A stretch of DNA of 64,000 nucleotides from Bacillus sp. FJAT-49711 (GTDB lineage: Bacteria > Bacillota > Bacilli > Bacillales > Bacillaceae_C), in assembly GCF_018343715.1 (NCBI RefSeq), contig NZ_JAGYPL010000002.1, forward strand, positions 1,192,675 to 1,256,674, written 5' to 3'. The translations under genes were made by a program, and so were the position numbers. Below are positions 8,632-17,159 of the stretch, piece by piece. The first letter of the stretch is position 1. Each line of letters opens with the position of its first letter. A model generated the notes under the pieces. The model did no database searches. It saw only the letters and a list, made by a program, of their open reading frames with translations, and was not told the DNA's origin.

Positions 8632-9924
8632 ATGAAAAAATGGTCAATCGTTTTAATTGTGGCGATGCTTGCTGCATTCGGTTTATCTGCATGTGGAGGT
8701 AAAGACGAGGGTGAAAAAGCAGGAACTAAAGATAAAGTAATTGAACTAAAATTTACAGCATGGGGTGACGTGAATAGCAATGGCCCAGAGGCGCAGCTTG
8801 CTGAGGAATTTAATAAGAATCATGACGACATCAAAGTTGTGTTTGAACCGGTTCCTGGAGATGGATACGGTACAAAGCTTACGACTTCCCTTGCTTCCGG
8901 TACAGCTCCTGATGTATTTCTTATCGGTGAAGGCGACTTTTATACATATGTCGATAAAGGCGCAGTCGAGCCTCTTGACAGCTATTTAGAAAATGACAAC
9001 TCATTTAGTACAGATGTTTTTCAACAAGAACTTTTAAATATGGGTAATATTCATGATAAATTGTATTACCTTCCAAAGGACTTTAACCCAATTTCATTAT
9101 GGTATAACAAAACAATGTTTGATGAAGCAGGATTAGCTTATCCAGATGATAGTTGGACTTGGGATGATTTGATTGATACTGCCAAAAAATTGACTGTTAA
9201 AGATGATAATGGAAAGTATACACAATTCGGTTTTAATGCTGGTACGTGGCAATACCCGATTTACACATACTTATGGGCACATGGAACAAGTATTTCAAAC
9301 GAAGATGGTACACAAGCTGAAGGATTTTTAAATAATGAGAAGACTATTAAGGCAATGGAAAATTACGTAAACTTCTCTATTGGTTCAGATAGAGTATCAC
9401 CAACACCACAAGACACTGAGACACTTGGTGGAGATAGCTCCATGTTTATGACAAATAAGCTAGGTATGATGATTACTGGTCGTTGGGTGAAAGGCGACCT
9501 AGATAAATCTGATATCGAGTATGGTACGGCAATGATTCCAAAAGGTCCCGAGGGAGAGCGTGCTGGCATTATTGCTGCAGCAGGTTGGGCAGTGAATTCT
9601 AAAGGAAAAAACAAAGAAGCAGCTTATGAACTTGCAAAATGGTTGTCTGGTCCCGAAGCACAAAAAATCCGTGCTAAAGATGGCAAAGTCCTTCCAGCCA
9701 CTTTAACAGACCTTGAAGAGGTAAAATCAACTGAAGTGAGTGAAAAGGCAGTTATTGATATGATGGATTATGCTAAAAAACCAGTCACAATGCTTTCTTC
9801 AAATGGACCAATTTTCGTTGAGGAATTTGGGAATGCGATGGAAAAAGTCCTTCTCAAAAAATCAAGCGTAGAGGACGCTTTTAATGAAGCGGCGGCAAAT
9901 GTAGACGAAAAAATTAAGAAATAA
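8632..9924 (+). CDS. Sugar ABC transporter substrate-binding lipoprotein
   Basis: 430-residue family-1 extracellular solute-binding protein (MalE/MsmE-like). The signal peptide ends in a lipobox LSAC with Cys21 as the lipidation site, so the mature protein is tethered to the outer face of the membrane. The body has the usual pattern (GTAPDVFLIGEGDF, WYNKTMFDEAG, GRWVKGDL, GWAVNSKGKNKEAAYELAKWLSG). Start ATG 8632 with AGGGAG at 8615-8620; an upstream GTG at 8620 overlaps that RBS and is rejected. It is the first gene of an importer whose permeases start at 10195 and 11108, but a terminator and a dispersed repeat separate it from them. Likely cargo is an alpha-galactoside or other plant oligosaccharide, inferred from the neighbouring GH4 gene. 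Confidence 0.92.
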   Translation: MKKWSIVLIVAMLAAFGLSACGGKDEGEKAGTKDKVIELKFTAWGDVNSNGPEAQLAEEFNKNHDDIKVVFEPVPGDGYGTKLTTSLASGTAPDVFLIGEGDFYTYVDKGAVEPLDSYLENDNSFSTDVFQQELLNMGNIHDKLYYLPKDFNPISLWYNKTMFDEAGLAYPDDSWTWDDLIDTAKKLTVKDDNGKYTQFGFNAGTWQYPIYTYLWAHGTSISNEDGTQAEGFLNNEKTIKAMENYVNFSIGSDRVSPTPQDTETLGGDSSMFMTNKLGMMITGRWVKGDLDKSDIEYGTAMIPKGPEGERAGIIAAAGWAVNSKGKNKEAAYELAKWLSGPEAQKIRAKDGKVLPATLTDLEEVKSTEVSEKAVIDMMDYAKKPVTMLSSNGPIFVEEFGNAMEKVLLKKSSVEDAFNEAAANVDEKIKK

Positions 9925-9931
9925 TTAAATA

Positions 9932-9971
9932 GGTGAAGATAGCTTAAATGCTAGCTTCACCTTGTTTTGTT
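9932..9971 (+). terminator. Terminator or attenuator between binding-protein and permease genes
   Basis: GGTGAAG (9932-9938) pairs with CTTCACC (9955-9961), with TAGC/GCTA inside, followed by TTGTTTTGTT. Partial termination here would give more binding protein than permease, a common arrangement in ABC importers. Confidence 0.7.
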
Positions 9972-10029
9972 AAGTTTTAAGAATATAAATAAAATTTTTC
10001 AGTCTATTTTTAATGAATAGACTTGCGGT

Positions 10030-10177
10030 GTCTAGCTCCAGCGCCTATCGGCTAGCAAACTTCTTGTCCTCCTCCCTACGATAAGTCAACATCGGCTCGT
10101 TCCTCGCCGTGTTTCCTTTATCTCAGTCGAAGGACCTGAAGTTTGTACGCCGATGGGCAAGGCGCTTGCGCTTTTCT
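10030..10177. repeat. Dispersed intergenic repeat, copy 1
   Basis: About 148 bp beginning GTCTAGCTCCAGCGCC and ending GCGCTTGCGCTTTTCTAT. It folds on itself: AGCGCCT (10040-10046) with AGGCGCT (10160-10166), ATCGGC (10047-10052) with GCCGAT (10149-10154), AAACTTC (10057-10063) with GAAGTTT (10138-10144), and GTCCT (10066-10070) with AGGAC (10131-10135). A diverged copy lies at 59024-59213. It has inserted between the binding-protein gene and the permease and ends right at the permease RBS. Confidence 0.75.
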
Positions 10178-10194
10178 ATAAGGAGGAGGCTTTC

Positions 10195-11091
10195 ATGCGT
10201 AAATCTAGTTCTGAGAGAGCAGGCTATTTGTTTATACTGCCCTGGCTTTTGGGCCTTATATTGTTTACGATCGGTCCCATGATTTTTTCGTTAATCCTGT
10301 CTTTTAGTTCATGGGATATCATTTCTGGCATCGATTCGATTAAGTTCGTAGGGCTGGAAAACTTTAAGGAGATTTTTCAAGATAAGTTATTTTATCAATC
10401 ATTAAAAGTTACGTTTATCTTTGCTTTAATATCAGTACCTTTGTACCAAGTGATATCACTATTAATAGCAATGCTGCTTAGTGTACGCAGTAAAGCAATG
10501 AAGTTTTATCGACTTATCTACTTTATGCCATCGGTTATCCCAGTAGTAGCTGTGTCTATGATGTGGATTATTATATTAAATCCTGAATATGGAATTCTTA
10601 ATCAAGCATTGGCTATTGTTGGCATACAGGGGCCTGCATGGCTGCAAGATCCATCATATGCATTAGGTGCACTTATTGTAATGGGAATATGGGGAATTGG
10701 AAATACGATTATTATTTATTTGTCTGGGCTTCAAGGTGTTCCCGAGGAACTTTATGAGGCTGCGGAAATAGATGGTGCAGGAATTATACGTCGCTTTTTT
10801 CATATAACGATTCCTATGATTTCCCCGACAATTTTCTTCAATTTAGTAATGGGGATTATTGGTGGATTTCAATATTTCACACAAGCATTCGTCATGACAA
10901 ATGGAGGTCCAATGAATTCTACCTTATTTTACAACTTGTATCTTTATAATAAGGCATTTGTTTCATTTGAGATGGGTTATGCATCCGCATTGTCTTGGAT
11001 TCTATTTGTGATTATCTTATTGTTTACGTTGCTTGTAATTCGTAGTTCTTCTATGTGGGTTTACTATCAGGGTGACGATCAGAAAGATTAA
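10195..11091 (+). CDS. Sugar ABC transporter permease (MalF type)
   Basis: 298-residue inner-membrane permease of the binding-protein-dependent type with six predicted membrane segments. The cytoplasmic EAA loop that docks the ATPase is clear: EELYEAAEIDGAGIIRRFFHITIP (about residues 190-213). Start ATG 10195 with AAGGAGGAGG at 10180-10189. The open frame reaches back to 10153, but those 14 codons lie within the dispersed repeat and are not expected to be translated. Pairs with the MalG-type permease that follows. No ATPase is encoded anywhere in the cluster, so a shared MsmX-like ATPase is inferred, as is usual for Bacillus oligosaccharide importers. Confidence 0.92.
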   Translation: MRKSSSERAGYLFILPWLLGLILFTIGPMIFSLILSFSSWDIISGIDSIKFVGLENFKEIFQDKLFYQSLKVTFIFALISVPLYQVISLLIAMLLSVRSKAMKFYRLIYFMPSVIPVVAVSMMWIIILNPEYGILNQALAIVGIQGPAWLQDPSYALGALIVMGIWGIGNTIIIYLSGLQGVPEELYEAAEIDGAGIIRRFFHITIPMISPTIFFNLVMGIIGGFQYFTQAFVMTNGGPMNSTLFYNLYLYNKAFVSFEMGYASALSWILFVIILLFTLLVIRSSSMWVYYQGDDQKD

Positions 11092-11107
11092 GGAGGTTTT
11101 TCAAAAA

Positions 11108-11950
11108 ATGAAGATAGAAAGGGTTAATGCGAAAAAACTTGCGAGCTTCGCCTCCTTGTTTATTCTTACGATTGGTGCCATCATCATTTTGGTTCCACTA
11201 GTTTGGACATTTTCAACTTCTTTAAAAACGCCCGCAGAGGTCTTTAGCGATAATTTTTTTCCAAAAGTATGGAATTGGAAAAATTATAGTTATGCAGTTA
11301 CTTCAATACCATTCTTTCGCTATTTAATGAATACCCTTATCATTTTAATTCCGGTATTAATTGGAACGGTATTTTCATCGGCGTTATGTGCATACGGATT
11401 TGCACGATTTAATTTCCGAGGCAAGCGAATCCTATTCCTTGTATTGTTGGCGACGATGATGCTGCCTGGTCAAGTTACGATGATCCCTATGTTTATTATG
11501 TTTAAAGAAATTGGCTGGGTAGATTCATTTCTACCTCTAATCATCCCGTCTTTTTTTGGTGGAGGTGCGTTTAATATTTTCCTAATCCGCCAATTCATGC
11601 GTGGTATTCCAAGGGAACTAGATGAAGCCGCATATATGGATGGTGCGTCTCGTTGGAAAATATTTACAAAGGTTATGCTCCCACTAAGCACTCCTCCAAT
11701 GGTTGCCGTCTCTATTTTTACTTTTATGGGCGTGTGGAATGACTTCCAAGGTCCTTTGATTTATCTTAATTCAACAGATAATTATACGTTGGCTCTTGGA
11801 TTGTCTATGTTTAAAGGGATGTACAACATTGAATGGAATATGTTGATGGCTGCAACCATTTTGATTATGCTTCCGGCATTAATTGTATTCTTTGTTGCAC
11901 AAAAGTATTTTATAGAAGGCATCTCTATTTCTTCAGCTACGAAGGGCTAA
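11108..11950 (+). CDS. Sugar ABC transporter permease (MalG type)
   Basis: 280-residue membrane protein with six predicted membrane segments and the EAA loop RELDEAAYMDGASRWKIFTKVMLPL (about residues 178-202). It forms the heterodimeric channel with the preceding permease. Start ATG 11108 with AAGGAGG at 11090-11096, which overlaps the stop codon of the upstream permease; the two are translated from one message. The longer frame from 11072 would begin inside the upstream gene ahead of this RBS and is rejected. Confidence 0.92.
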   Translation: MKIERVNAKKLASFASLFILTIGAIIILVPLVWTFSTSLKTPAEVFSDNFFPKVWNWKNYSYAVTSIPFFRYLMNTLIILIPVLIGTVFSSALCAYGFARFNFRGKRILFLVLLATMMLPGQVTMIPMFIMFKEIGWVDSFLPLIIPSFFGGGAFNIFLIRQFMRGIPRELDEAAYMDGASRWKIFTKVMLPLSTPPMVAVSIFTFMGVWNDFQGPLIYLNSTDNYTLALGLSMFKGMYNIEWNMLMAATILIMLPALIVFFVAQKYFIEGISISSATKG

Positions 11951-11989
11951 GGTAATTATATAAAATGGCTGTTTTCTTAAAGATTGTTG

Positions 11990-12015
11990 GTAAAAGCCCA
12001 AAAGCTGGCTTTTAC
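11990..12015 (+). terminator. Hairpin after permease gene, weak terminator
   Basis: GTAAAAGCC (11990-11998) and GGCTTTTAC (12007-12015) form a perfect 9-bp stem with an 8-base loop. No T run follows, so termination would be inefficient and transcription may continue into the glycosidase gene. Confidence 0.45.
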
Positions 12016-12054
12016 ACCTAATTAGAAAGTTTGACGATTCTTATGAGGTTTCCA

Positions 12055-12149
12055 GCTCTTTTCTCAGTTGGATTATTCATTTGAAGAACAGAATCCATTT
12101 ATCATCATAAAAACTCATAGTAATTAGCAACAATGTATGAGAAAAGAGC
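12055..12149. promoter_or_regulatory. Long-range inverted repeat in glycosidase leader
   Basis: GCTCTTTTCTCA (12055-12066) and TGAGAAAAGAGC (12138-12149) are perfect 12-bp complements separated by 71 bases; the right arm ends 12 bases before the RBS of the glycosidase gene. Could be a leader-RNA stem or a pair of binding sites. No known riboswitch class was recognised. Confidence 0.45.
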
Positions 12150-12173
12150 CTACAAAATAAAGGAGAATGAATA

Positions 12174-14366
12174 ATGACTAGCATTAAAAGTAAACATCCT
12201 ATGAACCTTTATTTAAATGCAGGAGAATATGTAAAGGTTACCGGGGCGCAAGATGGTTATTTTCCGGACTTTGGACACCATGTTCCCAATGAGATGGGAG
12301 GAATATGGTTACATCCCATTAAACTCTTGGACGGATTTTGGCTAAAAGTTTCAGATTCAACAAGAAATATATCTGTTTGGTCTAGAGCGGATGAATTTGA
12401 AAACCATTCATGGGGGAGCCAATTTCGATATGATCATGGATTAGGCCATATTCCAATATCGATAACGAGAACCCAGTTTGCTCCGGAATTGGAAAAGGGA
12501 TTCATTGTAAAATATGAAGTTTTTAATTACAGTACAACTGAGACAACACTTGATCTTAATCTCTTGGCACGCACCGATTTGCGGCCGGTCTGGTTTTCAG
12601 AAGAGATCGGCATTAAGGAAGGTTTTGAAGATCATGCAGATATACTTTCTCCCCGAAAATTAATAGCCAAAGATTCCGACAATGAATGGTATACAATTGT
12701 AGGAACCGATATGACTGGTGACAAGATTGAGACCAATCGGAATCTTTACGGTCCCGAATTTACTAGTGGCAATGGAATAGGCGTAAGCTTCCAAGCATCC
12801 ATAACACTTGCTCCTAATGAACGGATTACTTTTAACCTGTTCATAGCGGGTTCTTATACGTCACGAGAGGATTGCTTGGAAACATACGAAACGATATCAA
12901 AACATGCCAATAAACTGATGGATGAGAAAATTGCTTTCTATCAACAAATTGCTTCCCAGACAGACGTAGAGATTGAAGGGGAAACAAAATTGAACGATGT
13001 ATTTAAATGGGTGAAATGGAATAATCAGTGGCTCGTTCAGAATGTTGATGGTATTGGCCGTGGCTTGACTGCTGGTTCTCCAACTTATCCATGGTGGTTT
13101 GGCTGTGATAATACATATTCCTTACAAGGGGTCCTTGCCACAGGCGATCATGAACTTGTCATGGATACAATAAAACTTTTACGTGATAAATCCCGTGAAG
13201 TGAATGGAAATGGTAGAATCGTTCACGAAATTACAACGATGGGGGCTGTTGCGAACCCTGGAAATACACAGGAAACAGCACATTTCATTGCATTCATATG
13301 GGAAATGTATAAGTGGTTAGGTGATAAGCAACTCTTAAGCGAATATTACGAAGATTGCATTCAAGGACTGGACTGGCTGCTAGGTGAAATGGATCCCGAT
13401 GGGGACTTACTGCCGTCAGGATATGGGATTATCGAGATTGCCGGACTAAATATGGAATTAATAGATTCAGCTGTTTATACTGTAAAAGCTGTAGAAGCTC
13501 TAATGAAGATTAGCCTTGTTCTTGGGGATCATCAAAATCATCAAAAATATAAAGCTTTATATGAACGGATTCTACCTCATGTAGAAGAAATGTACTGGTC
13601 TGAGAAACACTCATTATATTGTGATGCTGTTGCAGCTAAAAAAGATATTGCTCCTAATATTGATATTATTACCTCAAGAATGGAAAGCGGAGGGGTTTCT
13701 GGATATAGGGATTATCTCCAGAATATGATGGATGAAGAAGCAGATGCCGATAAAGATCGTGGTTGGCTATTTAATAAGAGTTGGGTCATTTTGACGCCAA
13801 TGGAGGCTGGTATATCTAGTCCAGAACGTGGGCGCCTTGCGCTAGAACAAATGCGCAATGAAGATTATATTGGTGAGTATGGGACATATCTGGCAGGAAT
13901 ATATAAGCAGGGAATCATGACCATATCAACCGGTGTACACGCAGTGGCAGAAGCAACCTATGGAAATGGAGATGCCGCATTAAGTTTACTTGAAAAGATG
14001 CTAAAAACCTTTTCAATGGTCTTGCCGGGATCTATGAATGAGATGTCGCCTGATTATGGTTGTAATGTTCAGGCTTGGACAATCTATGCAATGGCGGTTC
14101 CAGTTATTAAACATTTCTTTGGAGTTCAGCCTGAGGCATATAATAAGTCAGTGCAAATTCAGCCTGTTATCCCTTCTAATTGGGAAGGCAAAGAGATGAA
14201 GCTTCGTAATTTCAAAGTAGGGGACACATCATTTAATATACAATTAAAAACAGAAGCCGGAAGGTTAAATGTGCTAATGGATAATCCTGATGAATGGAAT
14301 TTAACCGTATCTTGGAATGGTAAGGAAATAAACAGTAGTGAAAAACTCATTCAATTAGAGATGTAG
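12174..14366 (+). CDS. Six-hairpin glycosidase (amylo-1,6-glucosidase / debranching-like)
   Basis: 730-residue cytoplasmic protein without signal peptide. An N-terminal beta-sandwich (about 1-255) is followed by an (alpha/alpha)6 six-hairpin domain (about 270-630: GSPTYPWWFGCDNTYSLQGVLATGDHELV, GRIVHEITTMG, then LPSGYGIIEI) and a C-terminal beta-sandwich cap (about 640-730) of the kind seen in GH63, GH65, GH78 and GH133 clans. Acid residues such as the Asp of FGCDNTYS and the Glu of IVHEI are candidate catalytic carboxylates, but family membership cannot be fixed by eye. AGGAGA precedes the ATG. Position after a sugar importer suggests it cleaves an imported branched oligosaccharide. Substrate not determinable. 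Confidence 0.7.
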   Translation: MTSIKSKHPMNLYLNAGEYVKVTGAQDGYFPDFGHHVPNEMGGIWLHPIKLLDGFWLKVSDSTRNISVWSRADEFENHSWGSQFRYDHGLGHIPISITRTQFAPELEKGFIVKYEVFNYSTTETTLDLNLLARTDLRPVWFSEEIGIKEGFEDHADILSPRKLIAKDSDNEWYTIVGTDMTGDKIETNRNLYGPEFTSGNGIGVSFQASITLAPNERITFNLFIAGSYTSREDCLETYETISKHANKLMDEKIAFYQQIASQTDVEIEGETKLNDVFKWVKWNNQWLVQNVDGIGRGLTAGSPTYPWWFGCDNTYSLQGVLATGDHELVMDTIKLLRDKSREVNGNGRIVHEITTMGAVANPGNTQETAHFIAFIWEMYKWLGDKQLLSEYYEDCIQGLDWLLGEMDPDGDLLPSGYGIIEIAGLNMELIDSAVYTVKAVEALMKISLVLGDHQNHQKYKALYERILPHVEEMYWSEKHSLYCDAVAAKKDIAPNIDIITSRMESGGVSGYRDYLQNMMDEEADADKDRGWLFNKSWVILTPMEAGISSPERGRLALEQMRNEDYIGEYGTYLAGIYKQGIMTISTGVHAVAEATYGNGDAALSLLEKMLKTFSMVLPGSMNEMSPDYGCNVQAWTIYAMAVPVIKHFFGVQPEAYNKSVQIQPVIPSNWEGKEMKLRNFKVGDTSFNIQLKTEAGRLNVLMDNPDEWNLTVSWNGKEINSSEKLIQLEM

Positions 14367-14474
14367 AGTGGAGATTAAAGCAAAATTATTATTAATAGAA
14401 TAGTAGAGAATTAAGATTATCGCATAAAAGAGGAATACTGCCCGAAATAAACAAATTGGAAGGCGTGAAAATAA

Positions 14475-15260
14475 ATGAAATTAGGTTTAATAGGAAATCC
14501 CAATGAAGATACTTTTCGAAAGGCAAAAGAAAAAGGGTTGGAATTCGTGGAGTTTTGCATCAATGTTAATAGTGATGTTGATTCATTTCTTAATGATATA
14601 AGTATGATTGCCAAGTTTAGTGGACATTATGAGATGGGAATTCAATCAATTGGGCGTTGGGGATCGGATCGAATAAGTCTTACGGGTCATATCATTGAAG
14701 AAGAGCTTCAAATATCCTATCAATTGATTGATGCTGCAAGTCAATTAAATTGTGGGAATTTTATTTGCGGGTGTAATTATATAGATACACTATCATATTA
14801 TGAAAATTGTTCCTTAGCTATAGAATATTTATCGAAGGTAATGAAATATGGTAAAGAAAAAGGTGTCAAGGTCTCAACTTACAATTGCGATTGGAATAAC
14901 TTTATTTGTAATGAAATGGCATGGACCTTGATACACGGTTATTTACCGGATTTAGGCATTAAATTTGATCCATCTCATTCTCGCTATGCGGGTCGGGATT
15001 ACTTAAAGGAAATGAGAGATTGGGGGGAACGTTTTTCTCATGTTCATTTAAAAGGATCCGTCATTATTGATGGCGAAAGATTTGATGATCCTCCAGCAGG
15101 ACTAGATCAAACTGATTGGAATTCGTTTATGGCTATTTTATGCGCAAAAGGATATGATGGAGGACTTAGTATTGAGCCACATTCTGATAATTGGCAAGGC
15201 GAACTTGGAGAAAAAGGTATCGATTATACAGTAGACTTTATGAAACCATTTTTGATATAA
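14475..15260 (+). CDS. Sugar phosphate isomerase/epimerase-like TIM-barrel protein
   Basis: 261-residue protein of the xylose-isomerase-like TIM-barrel superfamily (AP endonuclease 2 fold). Recognisable elements are LGLIGNPNEDTFRKAKEKGLEFVEF at the start, KFDPSHSRYAGRD (metal-binding Asp/His, about residues 159-171), FSHVHLKGS (about 185-193) and LSIEPHSDNW at the end with the final metal Glu. These residues bind a divalent metal in sugar isomerases and epimerases. ATG 14475 follows GGAAGGCG. It is 108 bp downstream of the six-hairpin glycosidase, same strand, and followed by a terminator, so it probably processes the sugar that enzyme releases. Exact reaction unknown. Confidence 0.8.
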   Translation: MKLGLIGNPNEDTFRKAKEKGLEFVEFCINVNSDVDSFLNDISMIAKFSGHYEMGIQSIGRWGSDRISLTGHIIEEELQISYQLIDAASQLNCGNFICGCNYIDTLSYYENCSLAIEYLSKVMKYGKEKGVKVSTYNCDWNNFICNEMAWTLIHGYLPDLGIKFDPSHSRYAGRDYLKEMRDWGERFSHVHLKGSVIIDGERFDDPPAGLDQTDWNSFMAILCAKGYDGGLSIEPHSDNWQGELGEKGIDYTVDFMKPFLI

Positions 15261-15296
15261 CTTTTCTCTGACTTCCCAAATAAATCTTTGTAATAT

Positions 15297-15340
15297 GCAC
15301 TTGTGGAGATACCTTTTGGTCATTTCTCAAGTGCTTTTTT
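15297..15340 (+). terminator. Intrinsic terminator closing the importer/glycosidase region
   Basis: GCACTTG (15297-15303) pairs with CAAGTGC (15328-15334), with further inner pairs, followed by six T. Confidence 0.8.
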
Positions 15341-15464
15341 CTATGGTGAAAAATTGTACCCAATATGGTGCCCTTTCCATTTATCTGAAATTTAAAAATA
15401 TAGAGCATATTTTTGCAAAGCTTGTTATTATTAAATTAGTTATGGATAAGAAGGTGGGAAAGAC

Positions 15465-17072
15465 GTGAAAAAAAGAATTCCAGCTTATTTAATAATTGCG
15501 ATTTGTGCGTTCATGATGGCAGGCTGTCTTGGCATTGGTGCTAGTAATAAAAGTAAAGTAAAATTAAATGCCATTATCGTAAAACATCCACTGACCGAAG
15601 ATGTGGTCAATATGGATTGGCTAAAAGAAGCTGAGAAAAATGCCGGAGTGGAAATTGAATGGCAGGAAGTGTCTTCATCTGATTGGGAAAAAGTGAAACA
15701 AGAATTACTATTGAGCGGAGAAATTCCTGATCTTATCATTGGATCTAATGCAATAAAGGATGCTGAATTTGCCCAATATCCAAGTTTGTTTCAAGATTTA
15801 ACGGAGTTAATTGAGAAACACGGTCCGAATGTTCAGCAGATGTTTCAAGATAAACCAGAAACAAAAGTAATTGCGACTCAATTAGATGGAAAGATTTACG
15901 GTTTGCCTAAATATCAACCGTTTGGAACGGAAACTGCGACAAGACAATTTATTAATAAGCAATGGTTAGATCATTTAGGGTTGGATATACCGACGACATG
16001 GGATGAGTTGTTTGCTGTTTTAGTCTCTTTTAAAGAAAATGATGCAAATGGAAATGGCGATCTCGATGACGAAATTCCGATGGATTTTGCCCCCCTTGGA
16101 ATGGGAGGATTTGAATTCTTTACTCCTACCGTCCTGTTAGGCAGTGTCGGAATTACAATAGCGAATGGCGGCGGCCAAGGATATTTCGTGGAAGACGGAG
16201 TTGTTAAGAACTTTTTCGTAGATGATCGTGCTAAAGAATTAATTACATTTTTACATAAATGTTGGGAAGCGGGTGTGCTGACAGAAGACATTATTTCCCG
16301 GGACTATGCAACATATCAATCCGTTGCACGCGGTAATGGCGACATAGCTAATGTTGGCTTTACATGGGGCTGGGAGATATCAGAGAGGTTTGGCAATACG
16401 CTTGCTCCACAATACGTTTCGCTGCCTCCATTACAAGTTTCAGCGAGCTCTGATAAGCAACTATCTTGGAGTTATGATTATTATGGATTAACATATGGAG
16501 CAAATATGGTTCAAATGTCTGCATCTGCTAAAGATGAAGACGCTGCCATGAAATTCATTAATGAACTATATGATCCGATTGTCAGCATGCAAGTTTTATT
16601 TGGTTCAATTGGATCAAATATTTCCGATAATGGAGATGGAACGTATACGGTACTTCCACCAGAAAATCTCGGAATGGACCCCGCCACATGGAAATGGACA
16701 ACGACATGGGGAGACAATGGGCCATTGTATATACCTGATTCCTTGCAGTTGACACCAAGCGCTGACTTGGAAGCAATCGTTGATCAAACGAAACCATTGA
16801 AGCCTGCACTTGATTCGATAGATAAGGAAAAAGATATTTACCCTGAGATTTTTATAAAATATAGTCCGGATGATTACTATGTTTTAACACAGCTTAATAC
16901 TGCCTTAATGAATATTTCAATGGGTGCTTTCGGCAAGTGGATAACAGAGGGTGGAATGGATGAAGAATGGGATGTTTACGTACAGCAACTAGAAAGCATT
17001 GGGATTGCAAAGACGATTGATATGATGCAGAAGTACTATGATGAGTATGAGGAGAATAAAATAGATTTTTAA
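15465..17072 (+). CDS. Extracellular solute-binding lipoprotein, LplA-like, orphan
   Basis: 535-residue lipoprotein. Signal peptide with lipobox MAGC, Cys21 lipidated. The mature part resembles the long LplA/YtcQ oligosaccharide-binding proteins (residues about 60-200 with WLKEAEKNAGVEIEWQEV and DLIIGSNAIKDAEFAQYP; later ITEGGMDEEWDVYVQQLESIG near the C-terminus, a hallmark of this group). Starts on GTG 15465 behind AAGGTGGGAA. These proteins normally sit beside LplB/LplC-type permeases, but none flanks it: the neighbours are a terminator on each side. It may feed permeases elsewhere or serve as a sensor subunit. The dehydrogenase, G1P dehydrogenase and GH127 genes downstream suggest arabinose- or galacturonate-containing oligosaccharides. 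Confidence 0.88.
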   Translation: MKKRIPAYLIIAICAFMMAGCLGIGASNKSKVKLNAIIVKHPLTEDVVNMDWLKEAEKNAGVEIEWQEVSSSDWEKVKQELLLSGEIPDLIIGSNAIKDAEFAQYPSLFQDLTELIEKHGPNVQQMFQDKPETKVIATQLDGKIYGLPKYQPFGTETATRQFINKQWLDHLGLDIPTTWDELFAVLVSFKENDANGNGDLDDEIPMDFAPLGMGGFEFFTPTVLLGSVGITIANGGGQGYFVEDGVVKNFFVDDRAKELITFLHKCWEAGVLTEDIISRDYATYQSVARGNGDIANVGFTWGWEISERFGNTLAPQYVSLPPLQVSASSDKQLSWSYDYYGLTYGANMVQMSASAKDEDAAMKFINELYDPIVSMQVLFGSIGSNISDNGDGTYTVLPPENLGMDPATWKWTTTWGDNGPLYIPDSLQLTPSADLEAIVDQTKPLKPALDSIDKEKDIYPEIFIKYSPDDYYVLTQLNTALMNISMGAFGKWITEGGMDEEWDVYVQQLESIGIAKTIDMMQKYYDEYEENKIDF

Positions 17073-17077
17073 AAGGG

Positions 17078-17115
17078 AATAAGAGGAAGAGATGGAGTCT
17101 TCCTCTTATTTTTCT
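17078..17115 (+). terminator. Strong intrinsic terminator after orphan binding protein
   Basis: Perfect 13-bp stem AATAAGAGGAAGA (17078-17090) / TCTTCCTCTTATT (17098-17110), 7-base loop, then T-rich tail. Confidence 0.9.
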
Positions 17116-17123
17116 GGTTGTAT

Positions 17124-17137
17124 TGTAATCGTTGTCA
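17124..17137. promoter_or_regulatory. cre (CcpA) site, full consensus match
   Basis: TGTAATCGTTGTCA agrees with TGWAANCGNTNWCA at all 14 positions. It lies 22 bp upstream of the dehydrogenase ATG, between the terminator and the RBS, so CcpA would act at initiation or as a roadblock. Confidence 0.65.
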
Positions 17138-17159
17138 ATTAGTTAGGAAGGTGAGATGG

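Noticed and set aside
10153..10194. Upstream start for the first importer permease
   Set aside because: These 14 codons lie inside the dispersed repeat, and the strong RBS at 10180-10189 points to ATG 10195.
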